Assembly: GCF_030268005.1 (NCBI RefSeq)
Contig: NZ_BRZC01000007.1
Coordinates: 666,694 to 730,693, forward strand
DNA length: 64,000 bases
Reading direction: 5' to 3'
From: Microbacterium arabinogalactanolyticum
Lineage (GTDB): Bacteria > Actinomycetota > Actinomycetes > Actinomycetales > Microbacteriaceae
Shown here: positions 26,531 to 33,523 of the stretch, piece after piece
Layout of the letters: every line of letters begins with the position of its first letter
Position numbering within the stretch: the stretch's first letter is position 1
Translations under genes and position numbers: made by a program
The notes under the pieces: model-generated
What the model saw: the letters and a program-made list of their open reading frames with translations, nothing else
Database searches by the model: none
What the model was told of the DNA's origin: nothing

Positions 26531-28174
26531 ATGACGAGCCGTGCAGGCCTCCCCGCGGAGGAAAAGGACCTCATCGATGTCGACGAGCTGATCGCCGCGT
26601 ACTACGACCGGCATCCTAATCCGGCGGTCGCGACGCAGCGCGTCGTGTTCGGGACCAGCGGCCATCGCGGCTCGGCGCTGTCGTCCAGCTTCAACGAGGA
26701 CCACATCCTCGCGACCACGCAGGCGATCGTCGACTACCGCAACGGGCAGGGCATCACAGGTCCGCTGTTCCTCGGCCGCGACACCCACGCGCTGTCACTT
26801 CCCGCCGAGCGCAGCGCCATCGAGGTGCTGATCGCGAACGGCGTGGACGTGCGGGTCGACTCGCGGGATGCCTGGGTGCCGACGCCGGCGCTCAGCCATG
26901 CCATCCTCACCTACAACCGCGGCCGCGCCACTGACGACGCCGGCCGCGCGGACGGCATCGTCGTGACCCCGTCGCACAACCCGCCCCGCGACGGCGGCTT
27001 CAAGTACAACCCGCCGCACGGCGGACCCGCCGACACGGACGCCACCGGGTGGATCGCCCAGCGCGCCAACGAGCTGATCGAGGCGAAGCTGGAGGGCGTC
27101 AAGCGCGAGAGCTTCGCCGACATCGACTGGGACGCCATCACCGGATACGACTTCCGCGACGCCTACGTGCGGGACCTGCCGAACATCATCGACATCGACG
27201 CGATCAAGCGCGCGGGCGTGCGGATCGGCGCCGACCCACTGGGCGGCGCCTCGGTGGAGTACTGGCAGCTCATCAAGGACCTGCACGGGCTCGACCTGAC
27301 GGTCGTCAACCCCGAGGTCGACCCGACCTGGCGCTTCATGACGCTGGACTGGGACGAGAAGATCCGGATGGACCCGTCGTCGCCGTCGGCGATGGCCTCC
27401 CTGGTCGCCAAGAAGGGCGACTTCGACGTGCTCACCGGCAACGACGCCGACGCCGACCGGCACGGCATCGTCACCCCGGATGCCGGGCTGATGAACCCCA
27501 ACCACTACCTGGCCGTCGCGATCGACTACCTGTTCTCGCACCGCGCCTCGTGGCCGCGTGACGCCGCGATCGGCAAGACCCTGGTGTCGTCGATGATCAT
27601 CGACCGGGTCGCCGGGTCGCTGGGCCGCCGCCTGCTGGAGGTTCCGGTCGGCTTCAAGTGGTTCGTGCCCGGCCTGCTCGACGGATCCGTCGCGTTCGGC
27701 GGCGAGGAGTCCGCCGGTGCGTCGTTCCTGCGCCACGACGGCAGCGTGTGGTCGACCGACAAGGACGGCATCCTGCTGTGCCTGCTGGCCGCCGAGATCA
27801 TCGCGGTGACCGGCAAGTCCCCCTCCGAGCGGTATGCCGAGCTGGAGGCCGCGTTCGGGGCATCCGCCTACCAGCGCGTGGACGCGCCGGCGACGCCGGA
27901 GCAGAAGGCGACGCTCGGCAAGCTGGCACCGGATGCCGTGACCGCCACCGACCTCGCCGGTGAGGAGATCACGGCGAAGCTCTCGCACGCCCCTGGCAAC
28001 GGCGCCGCGATCGGCGGCCTGAAGGTGCAGACCGAGCACGCCTGGTTCGCCGCGCGCCCGTCGGGCACGGAGGACGTCTACAAGCTGTACGCCGAGAGCC
28101 TGCTCGGGCCCGAGCATCTCGCGAAGGTGCAGGACGAGGCCCGGGCGGTGGTCAGCGCCGCGCTCGGGGGCTGA
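26531..28174 (+). CDS. pgm: Phosphoglucomutase, alpha-D-glucose-specific
   Basis: 547 residues, the usual size for actinobacterial Pgm. N-terminus RAGLPAEEKDLIDVDELIAAYY; phosphoserine loop VVTPSHNPPRDGG; metal loop GNDADADRHG; sugar-specificity segment FGGEESAGASF; phosphate-binding RPSGTEDVYKLYAES. It interconverts glucose-1-phosphate and glucose-6-phosphate. It is therefore the exit step of the Leloir pathway, whose genes are at the other end of the window. Two ATGs six bases apart (26525, 26531) are possible; the second matches family N-termini. Confidence 0.93.
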   Translation: MTSRAGLPAEEKDLIDVDELIAAYYDRHPNPAVATQRVVFGTSGHRGSALSSSFNEDHILATTQAIVDYRNGQGITGPLFLGRDTHALSLPAERSAIEVLIANGVDVRVDSRDAWVPTPALSHAILTYNRGRATDDAGRADGIVVTPSHNPPRDGGFKYNPPHGGPADTDATGWIAQRANELIEAKLEGVKRESFADIDWDAITGYDFRDAYVRDLPNIIDIDAIKRAGVRIGADPLGGASVEYWQLIKDLHGLDLTVVNPEVDPTWRFMTLDWDEKIRMDPSSPSAMASLVAKKGDFDVLTGNDADADRHGIVTPDAGLMNPNHYLAVAIDYLFSHRASWPRDAAIGKTLVSSMIIDRVAGSLGRRLLEVPVGFKWFVPGLLDGSVAFGGEESAGASFLRHDGSVWSTDKDGILLCLLAAEIIAVTGKSPSERYAELEAAFGASAYQRVDAPATPEQKATLGKLAPDAVTATDLAGEEITAKLSHAPGNGAAIGGLKVQTEHAWFAARPSGTEDVYKLYAESLLGPEHLAKVQDEARAVVSAALGG

Positions 28175-28221
28175 CGCACCCGCACGGCCCGCGCCGCGCG
28201 CGCGGGGACACCTGCACGGCC

Positions 28222-28292
28222 CGGGAACGGATGCACGATCGGATCACGGCTTCGATCGTGCAGGTGTTCCCGGGTCGTGCATCCGTGCCCGT
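28222..28292. repeat. 71-nt hairpin repeat, copy 1
   Basis: Matches 31231-31301 at 61 of 71 positions by hand alignment. Internal pairing: GGGAAC with GTTCCC and TGCACGATCG with CGATCGTGCA. A further inverted copy of the outer unit follows (GTCGTGCATCCGTGCC). Just upstream, CACCTGCACG (28209-28218) is a degenerate extra unit complementary to 28257-28266. It sits between the convergent ends of pgm and the ABC ATPase gene and could act as a bidirectional terminator. Confidence 0.75.
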
Positions 28293-29071
28293 CAGTCGCC
28301 GCCGGGCGAGCCCAGCAGTTCGCGCACGCGACTGGAGATCCGGGTGAACTCGGGCGTCTCGAGCGTCTGCGCGTAGCCGCGCTCGGCGGGCAGGTCCACG
28401 CGATGCTCCTCGAGGATGCGCCCGGGGCGCGGGCTCATCACGACCACCCGGCTGGCGAGGTAGACCGCTTCGGCCACCGAGTGCGTGACCAGCAGCACGG
28501 TGGTGCCGGTCTGCGCCCAGATGCGGTTGAGCTCGACGTTCATCTTCTCGCGCGTCAGGGCGTCCAGCGCGCCGAAGGGCTCGTCCATCAGCAGCACTCG
28601 CGGCTCGTGCAGCAGGGCACGGCACAGCGACACGCGCTGCTGCATGCCGCCGGACAGCTCGTGCGGGAGGGCCTTCTCGAAGCCGGTCAGGCCGGTCATC
28701 TCGATCAGCTCGTCGGCACGGGCCTGCGCCTTCTTCGAGTCCATGCCGCGCATCTCGGCCTGCAGCAGGATGTTGCCGCGCACGCTGCGCCACTCGAGCA
28801 GAGCCGCGCGCTGGAACACGTATCCGATGTCCTGCCTGGGGCCGGTCACGTCCTCGCCGTTGAGCCTGACCCTGCCGGAGCTCGGCAGGGTCAGGCCGGC
28901 GACGGCCTTCAGCAGGGTGGACTTGCCGCAGCCCGAGGGCCCGGCGATGGTGATGAACTCCCCCGCCTGCACGTCCAGGTCGACGCCCTCCAGCGCCGAC
29001 ACCCGTCCGCGCTTGGAGGCGAAGGTGATCGAGACGTCGGTGATCTCCAGCGCCGCGCTCGTCTGCGTCAT
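28292..29071 (-). CDS. ABC transporter ATPase (nitrate/sulfonate/NMT1-type importer)
   Basis: 259 residues. Walker A GPSGCGKSTLLKAVAG, Q-loop VFQRAALLEWRSV, signature LSGGMQQRVSLCRALLHEPRVLLMDEPFGALD (signature plus Walker B), H-loop LLVTHSVAEAV. The family of SsuB/TauB/ThiZ ATPases. Start chosen at ATG 29071: AGGAG lies eight bases before it but directly abuts the alternative ATG at 29080. Last gene of the three-gene transporter operon, 38 bases after the binding-protein gene. Confidence 0.9.
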   Translation of the reverse strand: MTQTSAALEITDVSITFASKRGRVSALEGVDLDVQAGEFITIAGPSGCGKSTLLKAVAGLTLPSSGRVRLNGEDVTGPRQDIGYVFQRAALLEWRSVRGNILLQAEMRGMDSKKAQARADELIEMTGLTGFEKALPHELSGGMQQRVSLCRALLHEPRVLLMDEPFGALDALTREKMNVELNRIWAQTGTTVLLVTHSVAEAVYLASRVVVMSPRPGRILEEHRVDLPAERGYAQTLETPEFTRISSRVRELLGSPGGD

Positions 29072-29109
29072 GTCGGTCATCTCCTGATCGGGGTACGGGC
29101 GTGCCGCGG

Positions 29110-30150
29110 TCACTTGCCGGGGGCGAAGGACGCGTCGAAGTAGGTCTTCACGTCGCCGTCGCCCGAGATCAGGCCGGCCTTCGACAGCACGTCGAGCGTG
29201 GCCTGCCAGTCCTCGGTGGCGTTGGTTCCGGGCGCCTTGCCCTCGGTCGCCTTGGTGCTGAGCAGCTTGATGGTCTCGTTCCACTGGTCCAGCAGCACGT
29301 CCTTCGCCGGCATCTGCGGGTCCTTGCCCGCCATCGACGCCACGGCCGCCTCGGGGTCCTTCTGCGCGGCGGCGAACGCCTCGGAGGTGGCGGCCACCAT
29401 CTCCTTGACCAGCTCGGGCTTGTCCTTGATGGTGTCGTCGGGCGCGATCAGGCCGTTGCTGTAGAAGTTCAGGCCGGCGTCCGAGTAGCGCAGGTAGGTC
29501 ATCTTCTTGCCGCTCTTCGCGGCGATCGTCGGGCCCTGGTCGTGCGCGAAGCCGATCAGTCCGTCGACCTGGCCGGAGAGCACGGCCGCGATCTTGCCTG
29601 CGGGGTCGAGGTTCTGCTGCTTGACGTCGGACTCCTTCAGCCCGACCGCTTCGAGGTACAGCGGGAACGTCGTGGTCGGGGCGTCGCCCGCCGAGACCGC
29701 GATCGTCTTGCCCTCGAGGTCCTTCGGCTTCTCGATGCCGGAGTCGGCGAAGACCTGCACAGCCGACGGCGTGGTCTGCAGGAAGACGCCGACGCTCTTG
29801 ATCGCCACGCCCTTGTCGATGTTGGCGAGCACGGCGGGCGTGTCGGCCCAGCCGAAGTCGACCTGCTTCTGGCCGACGGCCTGCGCGGTCTTGGTGGATC
29901 CCTGACCGGCCTTGATGGTCAGGTTGATCCCGTGGTCCTTGAAGATGCCCTTCTCGACGCCGTAGTAGAACGGAGCGTGCTCACCGTACGGGTACCAGTT
30001 GAGCATGAGCGTGACGTCGGTGAGCTGCTTGTCGCCCTTCGCGGGCGCACCGCCGTCGCCTGCCGGCGCGGAGGCGCCGCAGCCGACCAGGGCGAGGGCG
30101 GATGCCGTGATGACGGCGAGGGTGCTGAGGATGGATGCTGACTTCTTCAT
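29110..30150 (-). CDS. ABC transporter substrate-binding lipoprotein, NMT1/THI5-like
   Basis: 346 residues, a lipoprotein (LVGC, Cys24). VTLMLNWYPYGEHAPFYYGVEKGIFKDHGINLTIKAGQGS is the hallmark of the NMT1/THI5/SsuA-like fold, whose members bind pyrimidine thiamine precursors, riboflavin, nitrate or sulfonates. Operon position between permease and ATPase. No thiamine genes or thiamine riboswitch are near. The operator before the operon is of LacI type, so an organic carbon compound is also possible. The ligand is undetermined. Confidence 0.88.
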   Translation of the reverse strand: MKKSASILSTLAVITASALALVGCGASAPAGDGGAPAKGDKQLTDVTLMLNWYPYGEHAPFYYGVEKGIFKDHGINLTIKAGQGSTKTAQAVGQKQVDFGWADTPAVLANIDKGVAIKSVGVFLQTTPSAVQVFADSGIEKPKDLEGKTIAVSAGDAPTTTFPLYLEAVGLKESDVKQQNLDPAGKIAAVLSGQVDGLIGFAHDQGPTIAAKSGKKMTYLRYSDAGLNFYSNGLIAPDDTIKDKPELVKEMVAATSEAFAAAQKDPEAAVASMAGKDPQMPAKDVLLDQWNETIKLLSTKATEGKAPGTNATEDWQATLDVLSKAGLISGDGDVKTYFDASFAPGK

Positions 30151-30196
30151 CAGTGCTCCTTGTGTGTGATGGTGCAGGGTACGGGTGCTGGCAGGG

Positions 30197-31048
30197 TCAG
30201 AGGCGGACGGTCGCGGCGCCGACGTCGCGCTTGGACGCGTGCCACGGGATGAGGAACTTCTCGGCGATCTGGATGATCGCGAACAGCAGCACGCCCATCA
30301 GCGACATGATGATGAGCGCGGCGAACAGCATCGCCGTGTCGAGGTTGCCGTTGGCCTGCAGGATGACGTAGCCGAGGCCCTCGTTCGCACCGACGAACTC
30401 GCCGACCACGGCGCCGGTGACGGCGAGCGTGGCCGCCACCTTGAGCCCGGAGAGCAGCTCCGGCAGTGCCGCGGGCAGTCGCACCTTGGTGAAGGTGCGC
30501 CAGCGACCGGCGCCCATCGTGGACGTCAGCTGCAGGATCTCGGGGTCGACCGAGCGCAGTCCCGCGAGGCCGGAGATCACGACGGGGAAGAACGCCATCA
30601 GCACGGCGACCAGGATCTTGGGCTCCATGCCGAATCCGAGCCAGACGATGAACAGCGGCGCGATGGCGATCTTGGGGATGACCTGCGCGAACAGGATGAC
30701 GGGGTAGAGCGTCTGCTCGAGCCCGCGGGAGTACACCATGATCACGGCGACGAACAGGCCGACGATCACGGCGATGACGAATCCGACCAGCGTCTCGTAG
30801 GTGGTGACCCAGGTGTGCTGCGCGAGGTATGCCGCGTTGTTCGCGAAGGCCGCCCAGGTGTCGCCGGGCGAGGGGATGATGAACGGCTTGACCCACTTCA
30901 GGGTGGTGACGAGCCACCAGATGAACAGGACGGCGATCACGAACACGACCGGATGCCAGCTGCGCTGCCACCAGCGGACGAAGGCGTTCGGTTCGCCCGG
31001 CGCCTGTGCGAGCGCGAGCGACATGGTGGCGTTCTGCGTTGAAGTCAT
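30197..31048 (-). CDS. ABC transporter permease (SsuC/TauC type)
   Basis: 283 residues, six membrane helices. The ATPase-contact EAA-like loop reads STMGAGRWRTFTKVRLPAALPELLSGLKVAATLAVTGAVVGEFV. ATG at 31048 with GAGGA upstream. First gene of the operon, driven by a consensus promoter and an overlapping operator. Partners with the binding protein and ATPase downstream to import a small organic compound. Confidence 0.9.
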   Translation of the reverse strand: MTSTQNATMSLALAQAPGEPNAFVRWWQRSWHPVVFVIAVLFIWWLVTTLKWVKPFIIPSPGDTWAAFANNAAYLAQHTWVTTYETLVGFVIAVIVGLFVAVIMVYSRGLEQTLYPVILFAQVIPKIAIAPLFIVWLGFGMEPKILVAVLMAFFPVVISGLAGLRSVDPEILQLTSTMGAGRWRTFTKVRLPAALPELLSGLKVAATLAVTGAVVGEFVGANEGLGYVILQANGNLDTAMLFAALIIMSLMGVLLFAIIQIAEKFLIPWHASKRDVGAATVRL

Positions 31049-31088
31049 GGGGTCCTCGACGTCGTCGTCAATGATGAGATCGATTTCG

Positions 31089-31102
31089 GGAAAGCGTATT
31101 CC
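31089..31102. promoter_or_regulatory. LacI-type operator before the NMT1 ABC operon
   Basis: GGAAAGCGTATTCC, in the longer palindromic context TTCGG...CCGAA (31085-31105). It agrees with the GGNAANCGNTTNCC pattern of three other sites in the window except for one base. It lies about 8-21 bases after the predicted transcription start, a repressing position. The LacI gene 1.4 kb downstream (32462-33499) is the nearest candidate. Confidence 0.5.
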
Positions 31103-31116
31103 GAACCGTTGCTGCG

Positions 31117-31145
31117 AGTCTATGTCGCGTATCGGGGAGTGTCAA
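31117..31145 (-). promoter_or_regulatory. Consensus promoter of the NMT1 ABC operon
   Basis: On the minus strand TTGACA (31140-31145), a 17-base spacer and TAGACT (31117-31122): a perfect -35 and a near-perfect actinobacterial -10. Predicted start near 31110, a leader of about 60 bases containing the operator. Confidence 0.8.
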
Positions 31146-31230
31146 TCCGACCGGGCGCGGGCCCGCGCAGGGTGCACACGGCCGGGCACGGACCTGCACA
31201 TGCGGTCGGGAACAGCACAGTTGCGCGACG

Positions 31231-31301
31231 CGGGAACGATTGCACGACCGGATCGCCGAATCGATCGTGCAGGTGTTCCCCGGTCGTGCACCCGTACCCG
31301 T
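31231..31301. repeat. 71-nt hairpin repeat, copy 2
   Basis: Second copy of the element at 28222-28292 (61/71 identical), same orientation, with the hairpin TGCACGACCG/CGATCGTGCA and GGGAAC/GTTCCC retained. It lies 60 bases after the glycerate kinase stop. The two copies bracket the three-gene ABC operon exactly. Confidence 0.72.
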
Positions 31302-31361
31302 TCGCGGCCGGTCCGCAGGCGCGGGCAGGCAGGTCAGGAGCGGCCGGTCAGTCGCGGCAGG

Positions 31362-32465
31362 TCAGGCGAGGCGGCGGGCGAGCTCCGCGCCGGCCTCGCG
31401 CAGCCAGCGGGCGGGCTCCGCCAGAGCGGATGCCGATGATCCGGCGAGTTCGGTGAGCGAGAGCGAGCCGGCGAACAGGCCGGTGTCGGCGTCATCGGTG
31501 ATGCGCCCCGCCACCACGGCGGCGCGGGCACCGGCATCCGCGGCGACCGAGGCCACGAACGAGGGCACCTTGCCGTCGCCGGACTGACCGTCGTACGACC
31601 CCTCCCCCGTCACGACCAGATCGGCGCCGGTGAGGGCGTCCGCGAGGCCGATCAGCCGGGCGACCTCCCCGGCACCGGGCAGCAGCCGCGCGCCCCAGGC
31701 GACGAGCGCACCGCCCACGCCGCCGGCGGCACCTGCGCCCGGCGTCGACGGATCGAGGCCGAGCAGCTGCGCGAGCGCGGCGAGGCCGGCATCCGCGAGG
31801 GCCCGATCCGCGGCATCCGTGAGCCCCTTCTGCGGGCCGAACACCTCGGCGGCGCCGCGGGGCCCGATGAGCGGATTGGTCACGTCGCTGAGCACGAGCG
31901 TCTCGGGCGCGGGACGGAGCGCGGTCAGATCCGCCCGGACGATCGCGGCGAGGCCGCGGGCGCCCCGTGCCGCGTCGGCACCGTCAGCGGTGAGGAACCG
32001 CGCGCCCAGAGCGCGCAGCATCCCCGTGCCGCCGTCGGTGGACGCGCTGGAGCCGATCCCGAGGATGAGGCGCGAGACGCCGTGGTCGAGAGCCGCGGCG
32101 ATCGCCTGCCCGAACCCGGTCGAGTCCGCATCCCACGGGCGCAGCTCGCCGAGCAGCTCGATCCCCGAGGTGGACGCGAGGTCGATCACGGCCGTGCCTG
32201 CCGGGGCATCCGCGGATGCCGGGAGCAGCAGCCACGAGGTCTCGACCGGCACGCCGGCCGGTCCGTCGACGGTGAGGGGCATCCGCTCCGCGCCGGCCAC
32301 TGCGGCGGCGAAGGCCGCGACCGTGCCCTCTCCCCCGTCGGCCATGGGCCGCAGTACGAGCTCCGCGCCCGGGGCCACCTGCGCCAAGCCCTCGGCGAGC
32401 GCCTGCGCGGCATCCGCCGCCGTGATGGTCCCCTTGAAGCTGTCCGGCGCGAAGACGACCCTCAT
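31362..32465 (-). CDS. glxK: Glycerate kinase (type 2, GlxK/GarK family)
   Basis: 367 residues of the glycerate kinase type 2 family. The N-terminus MRVVFAPDSFKGTITAADAAQALAEGL, the DGGEGTVAAF loop, GIGSSASTDGGTGML and VVTGEGSYDGQSGDGKVP are diagnostic. It phosphorylates D-glycerate, feeding tartronate-semialdehyde or hydroxypyruvate carbon into glycolysis. ATG overlaps the LacI stop by four bases (32462-32465), so the two are cotranslated. The context (uronic-acid-type polysaccharide degradation) suggests a role in sugar-acid catabolism. Confidence 0.92.
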   Translation of the reverse strand: MRVVFAPDSFKGTITAADAAQALAEGLAQVAPGAELVLRPMADGGEGTVAAFAAAVAGAERMPLTVDGPAGVPVETSWLLLPASADAPAGTAVIDLASTSGIELLGELRPWDADSTGFGQAIAAALDHGVSRLILGIGSSASTDGGTGMLRALGARFLTADGADAARGARGLAAIVRADLTALRPAPETLVLSDVTNPLIGPRGAAEVFGPQKGLTDAADRALADAGLAALAQLLGLDPSTPGAGAAGGVGGALVAWGARLLPGAGEVARLIGLADALTGADLVVTGEGSYDGQSGDGKVPSFVASVAADAGARAAVVAGRITDDADTGLFAGSLSLTELAGSSASALAEPARWLREAGAELARRLA

Positions 32466-33499
32466 CGAGCGATCCCGGGCGTGCTGTCGCGCACGAGCAC
32501 CTCGATCTCCATCGGCGGCTGCTCCCACTCGTCGGCGACCGTCGCGCGGAATGCCTGATAGCCGAGTTCGCTGAGCGGCACGCGCACGGTGGTGAGCTGC
32601 GGAGTCACATCGCGGCTGACCGGCACGTCGTCGAATCCGCACACCGCGATGTCCTCGCCGACGGTGCGGCCCGCGTCCCGGATCGCGGTCATCGCCCCGA
32701 TCGCCACCACATCGCTGAGCGCGAAGATCAGCGTGCCGGGCTCGACGCCGGCGGCGAGCGCCTCCGTCATCGAGGCCGTGCCCGACTCCCGCTCGAAGGT
32801 GCCGCGGTGCACGCGGACGACCTCGCCGCCACCGGCGGTGAAGCCGGCGGTGAAACCGGCCAGTCTGTCGTCCGAGGTGCTCACGCCCTCGGAGGCTCCG
32901 ATCCCGATCGCGCGCCGGTACCCGAGTGCCGCCATCGAACGACCGAGCTCCTCGGATCCCTCCCGGTTGGGGATGCGGATGCTGCGGTCACCGCCCTCGC
33001 CGAAGGTGACGGTACGGCCGCCGAGCGAGGCGAACTCGGTCAGCTCGTCGACAGCGGCGGCGTCCCGCTCACCGGCTCGGGATGCCGCGAGGATCACGCC
33101 ACGGGGACGCTGCCCGCGCAGTGCGTGCAGGATCCGCGCCTCGCGCTGCGGCTCGCGCTCGGTGATCGCGATCGTCACGATCAGTCCCTGCTCGTCCGCA
33201 CCGCGGGCGACGCCGGACGCGATCAGCCCGAAGTAGGGGTCCGCGATGTCGGCCACCAGCAGCGCGATCACGGGCGAGGTGCCCCGCGCGATCGTCTGGG
33301 CGGAGACGTTCGCGGTGTAGCCGAGCTCGGCCGCGGCCCGCTCGACGCGTTCGCGGAACGACTCGGCGACCTTGCGCTCGGAGCCGTTCAGCACGCGGGA
33401 TGCCGTCGCGAGGGACACGCCGGCCGCCGCGGCCACGTCGTGCAGTGTCGGCGCGGGGCGCGCCGTCCTGCTCCGGGAAGTGTTTTCCGGGATGGTCAT
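32462..33499 (-). CDS. LacI-family transcriptional regulator
   Basis: 345 residues. HTH plus hinge at 18-75: TLHDVAAAAGVSLATASRVLNGSERKVAESFRERVERAAAELGYTANVSAQTIARG. Then a periplasmic-binding-like effector domain (IALLVADIADPYFG) ending LTTVRVPLSELGYQAF and VRDSTPGIAR. ATG 33499 follows a TAGGCT box by six bases, so probably leaderless, starting just after the PL6 lyase gene. It is the best candidate to bind the LacI-type palindromes before the lyase, the NMT1 transporter and the Gfo operon. Effector unknown. Confidence 0.92.
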   Translation of the reverse strand: MTIPENTSRSRTARPAPTLHDVAAAAGVSLATASRVLNGSERKVAESFRERVERAAAELGYTANVSAQTIARGTSPVIALLVADIADPYFGLIASGVARGADEQGLIVTIAITEREPQREARILHALRGQRPRGVILAASRAGERDAAAVDELTEFASLGGRTVTFGEGGDRSIRIPNREGSEELGRSMAALGYRRAIGIGASEGVSTSDDRLAGFTAGFTAGGGEVVRVHRGTFERESGTASMTEALAAGVEPGTLIFALSDVVAIGAMTAIRDAGRTVGEDIAVCGFDDVPVSRDVTPQLTTVRVPLSELGYQAFRATVADEWEQPPMEIEVLVRDSTPGIAR

Positions 33500-33505
33500 G
33501 CCCTG

Positions 33506-33511
33506 AGCCTA
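33506..33511 (-). promoter_or_regulatory. Leaderless-type -10 box of the LacI gene
   Basis: TAGGCT followed by six bases and ATG, all within the 24-base gap after the PL6 lyase stop. It allows the regulator and glycerate kinase to be expressed independently of the lyase. Confidence 0.5.
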
Positions 33512-33523
33512 CTGCGCTGCCCG

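Larger units (their letters stand above)
31049..31361. other. Intergenic region between the ABC operon and glycerate kinase
   Basis: 313 bases. Contains the ABC operon promoter (31117-31145), a LacI-type operator (31089-31102), and then a GC-rich stretch made of degenerate units resembling GGGAAC-N6-GCACGA, of which the best-preserved part is repeat copy 2 (31231-31301). No open frame with protein character and no riboswitch signature was seen. Confidence 0.6.

Noticed and set aside
31049..31200. Thiamine riboswitch before the NMT1-like ABC operon
   Set aside because: The leader is only about 60 bases after a clear promoter, and the conserved CUGAGA and ACCUGA elements are not present.
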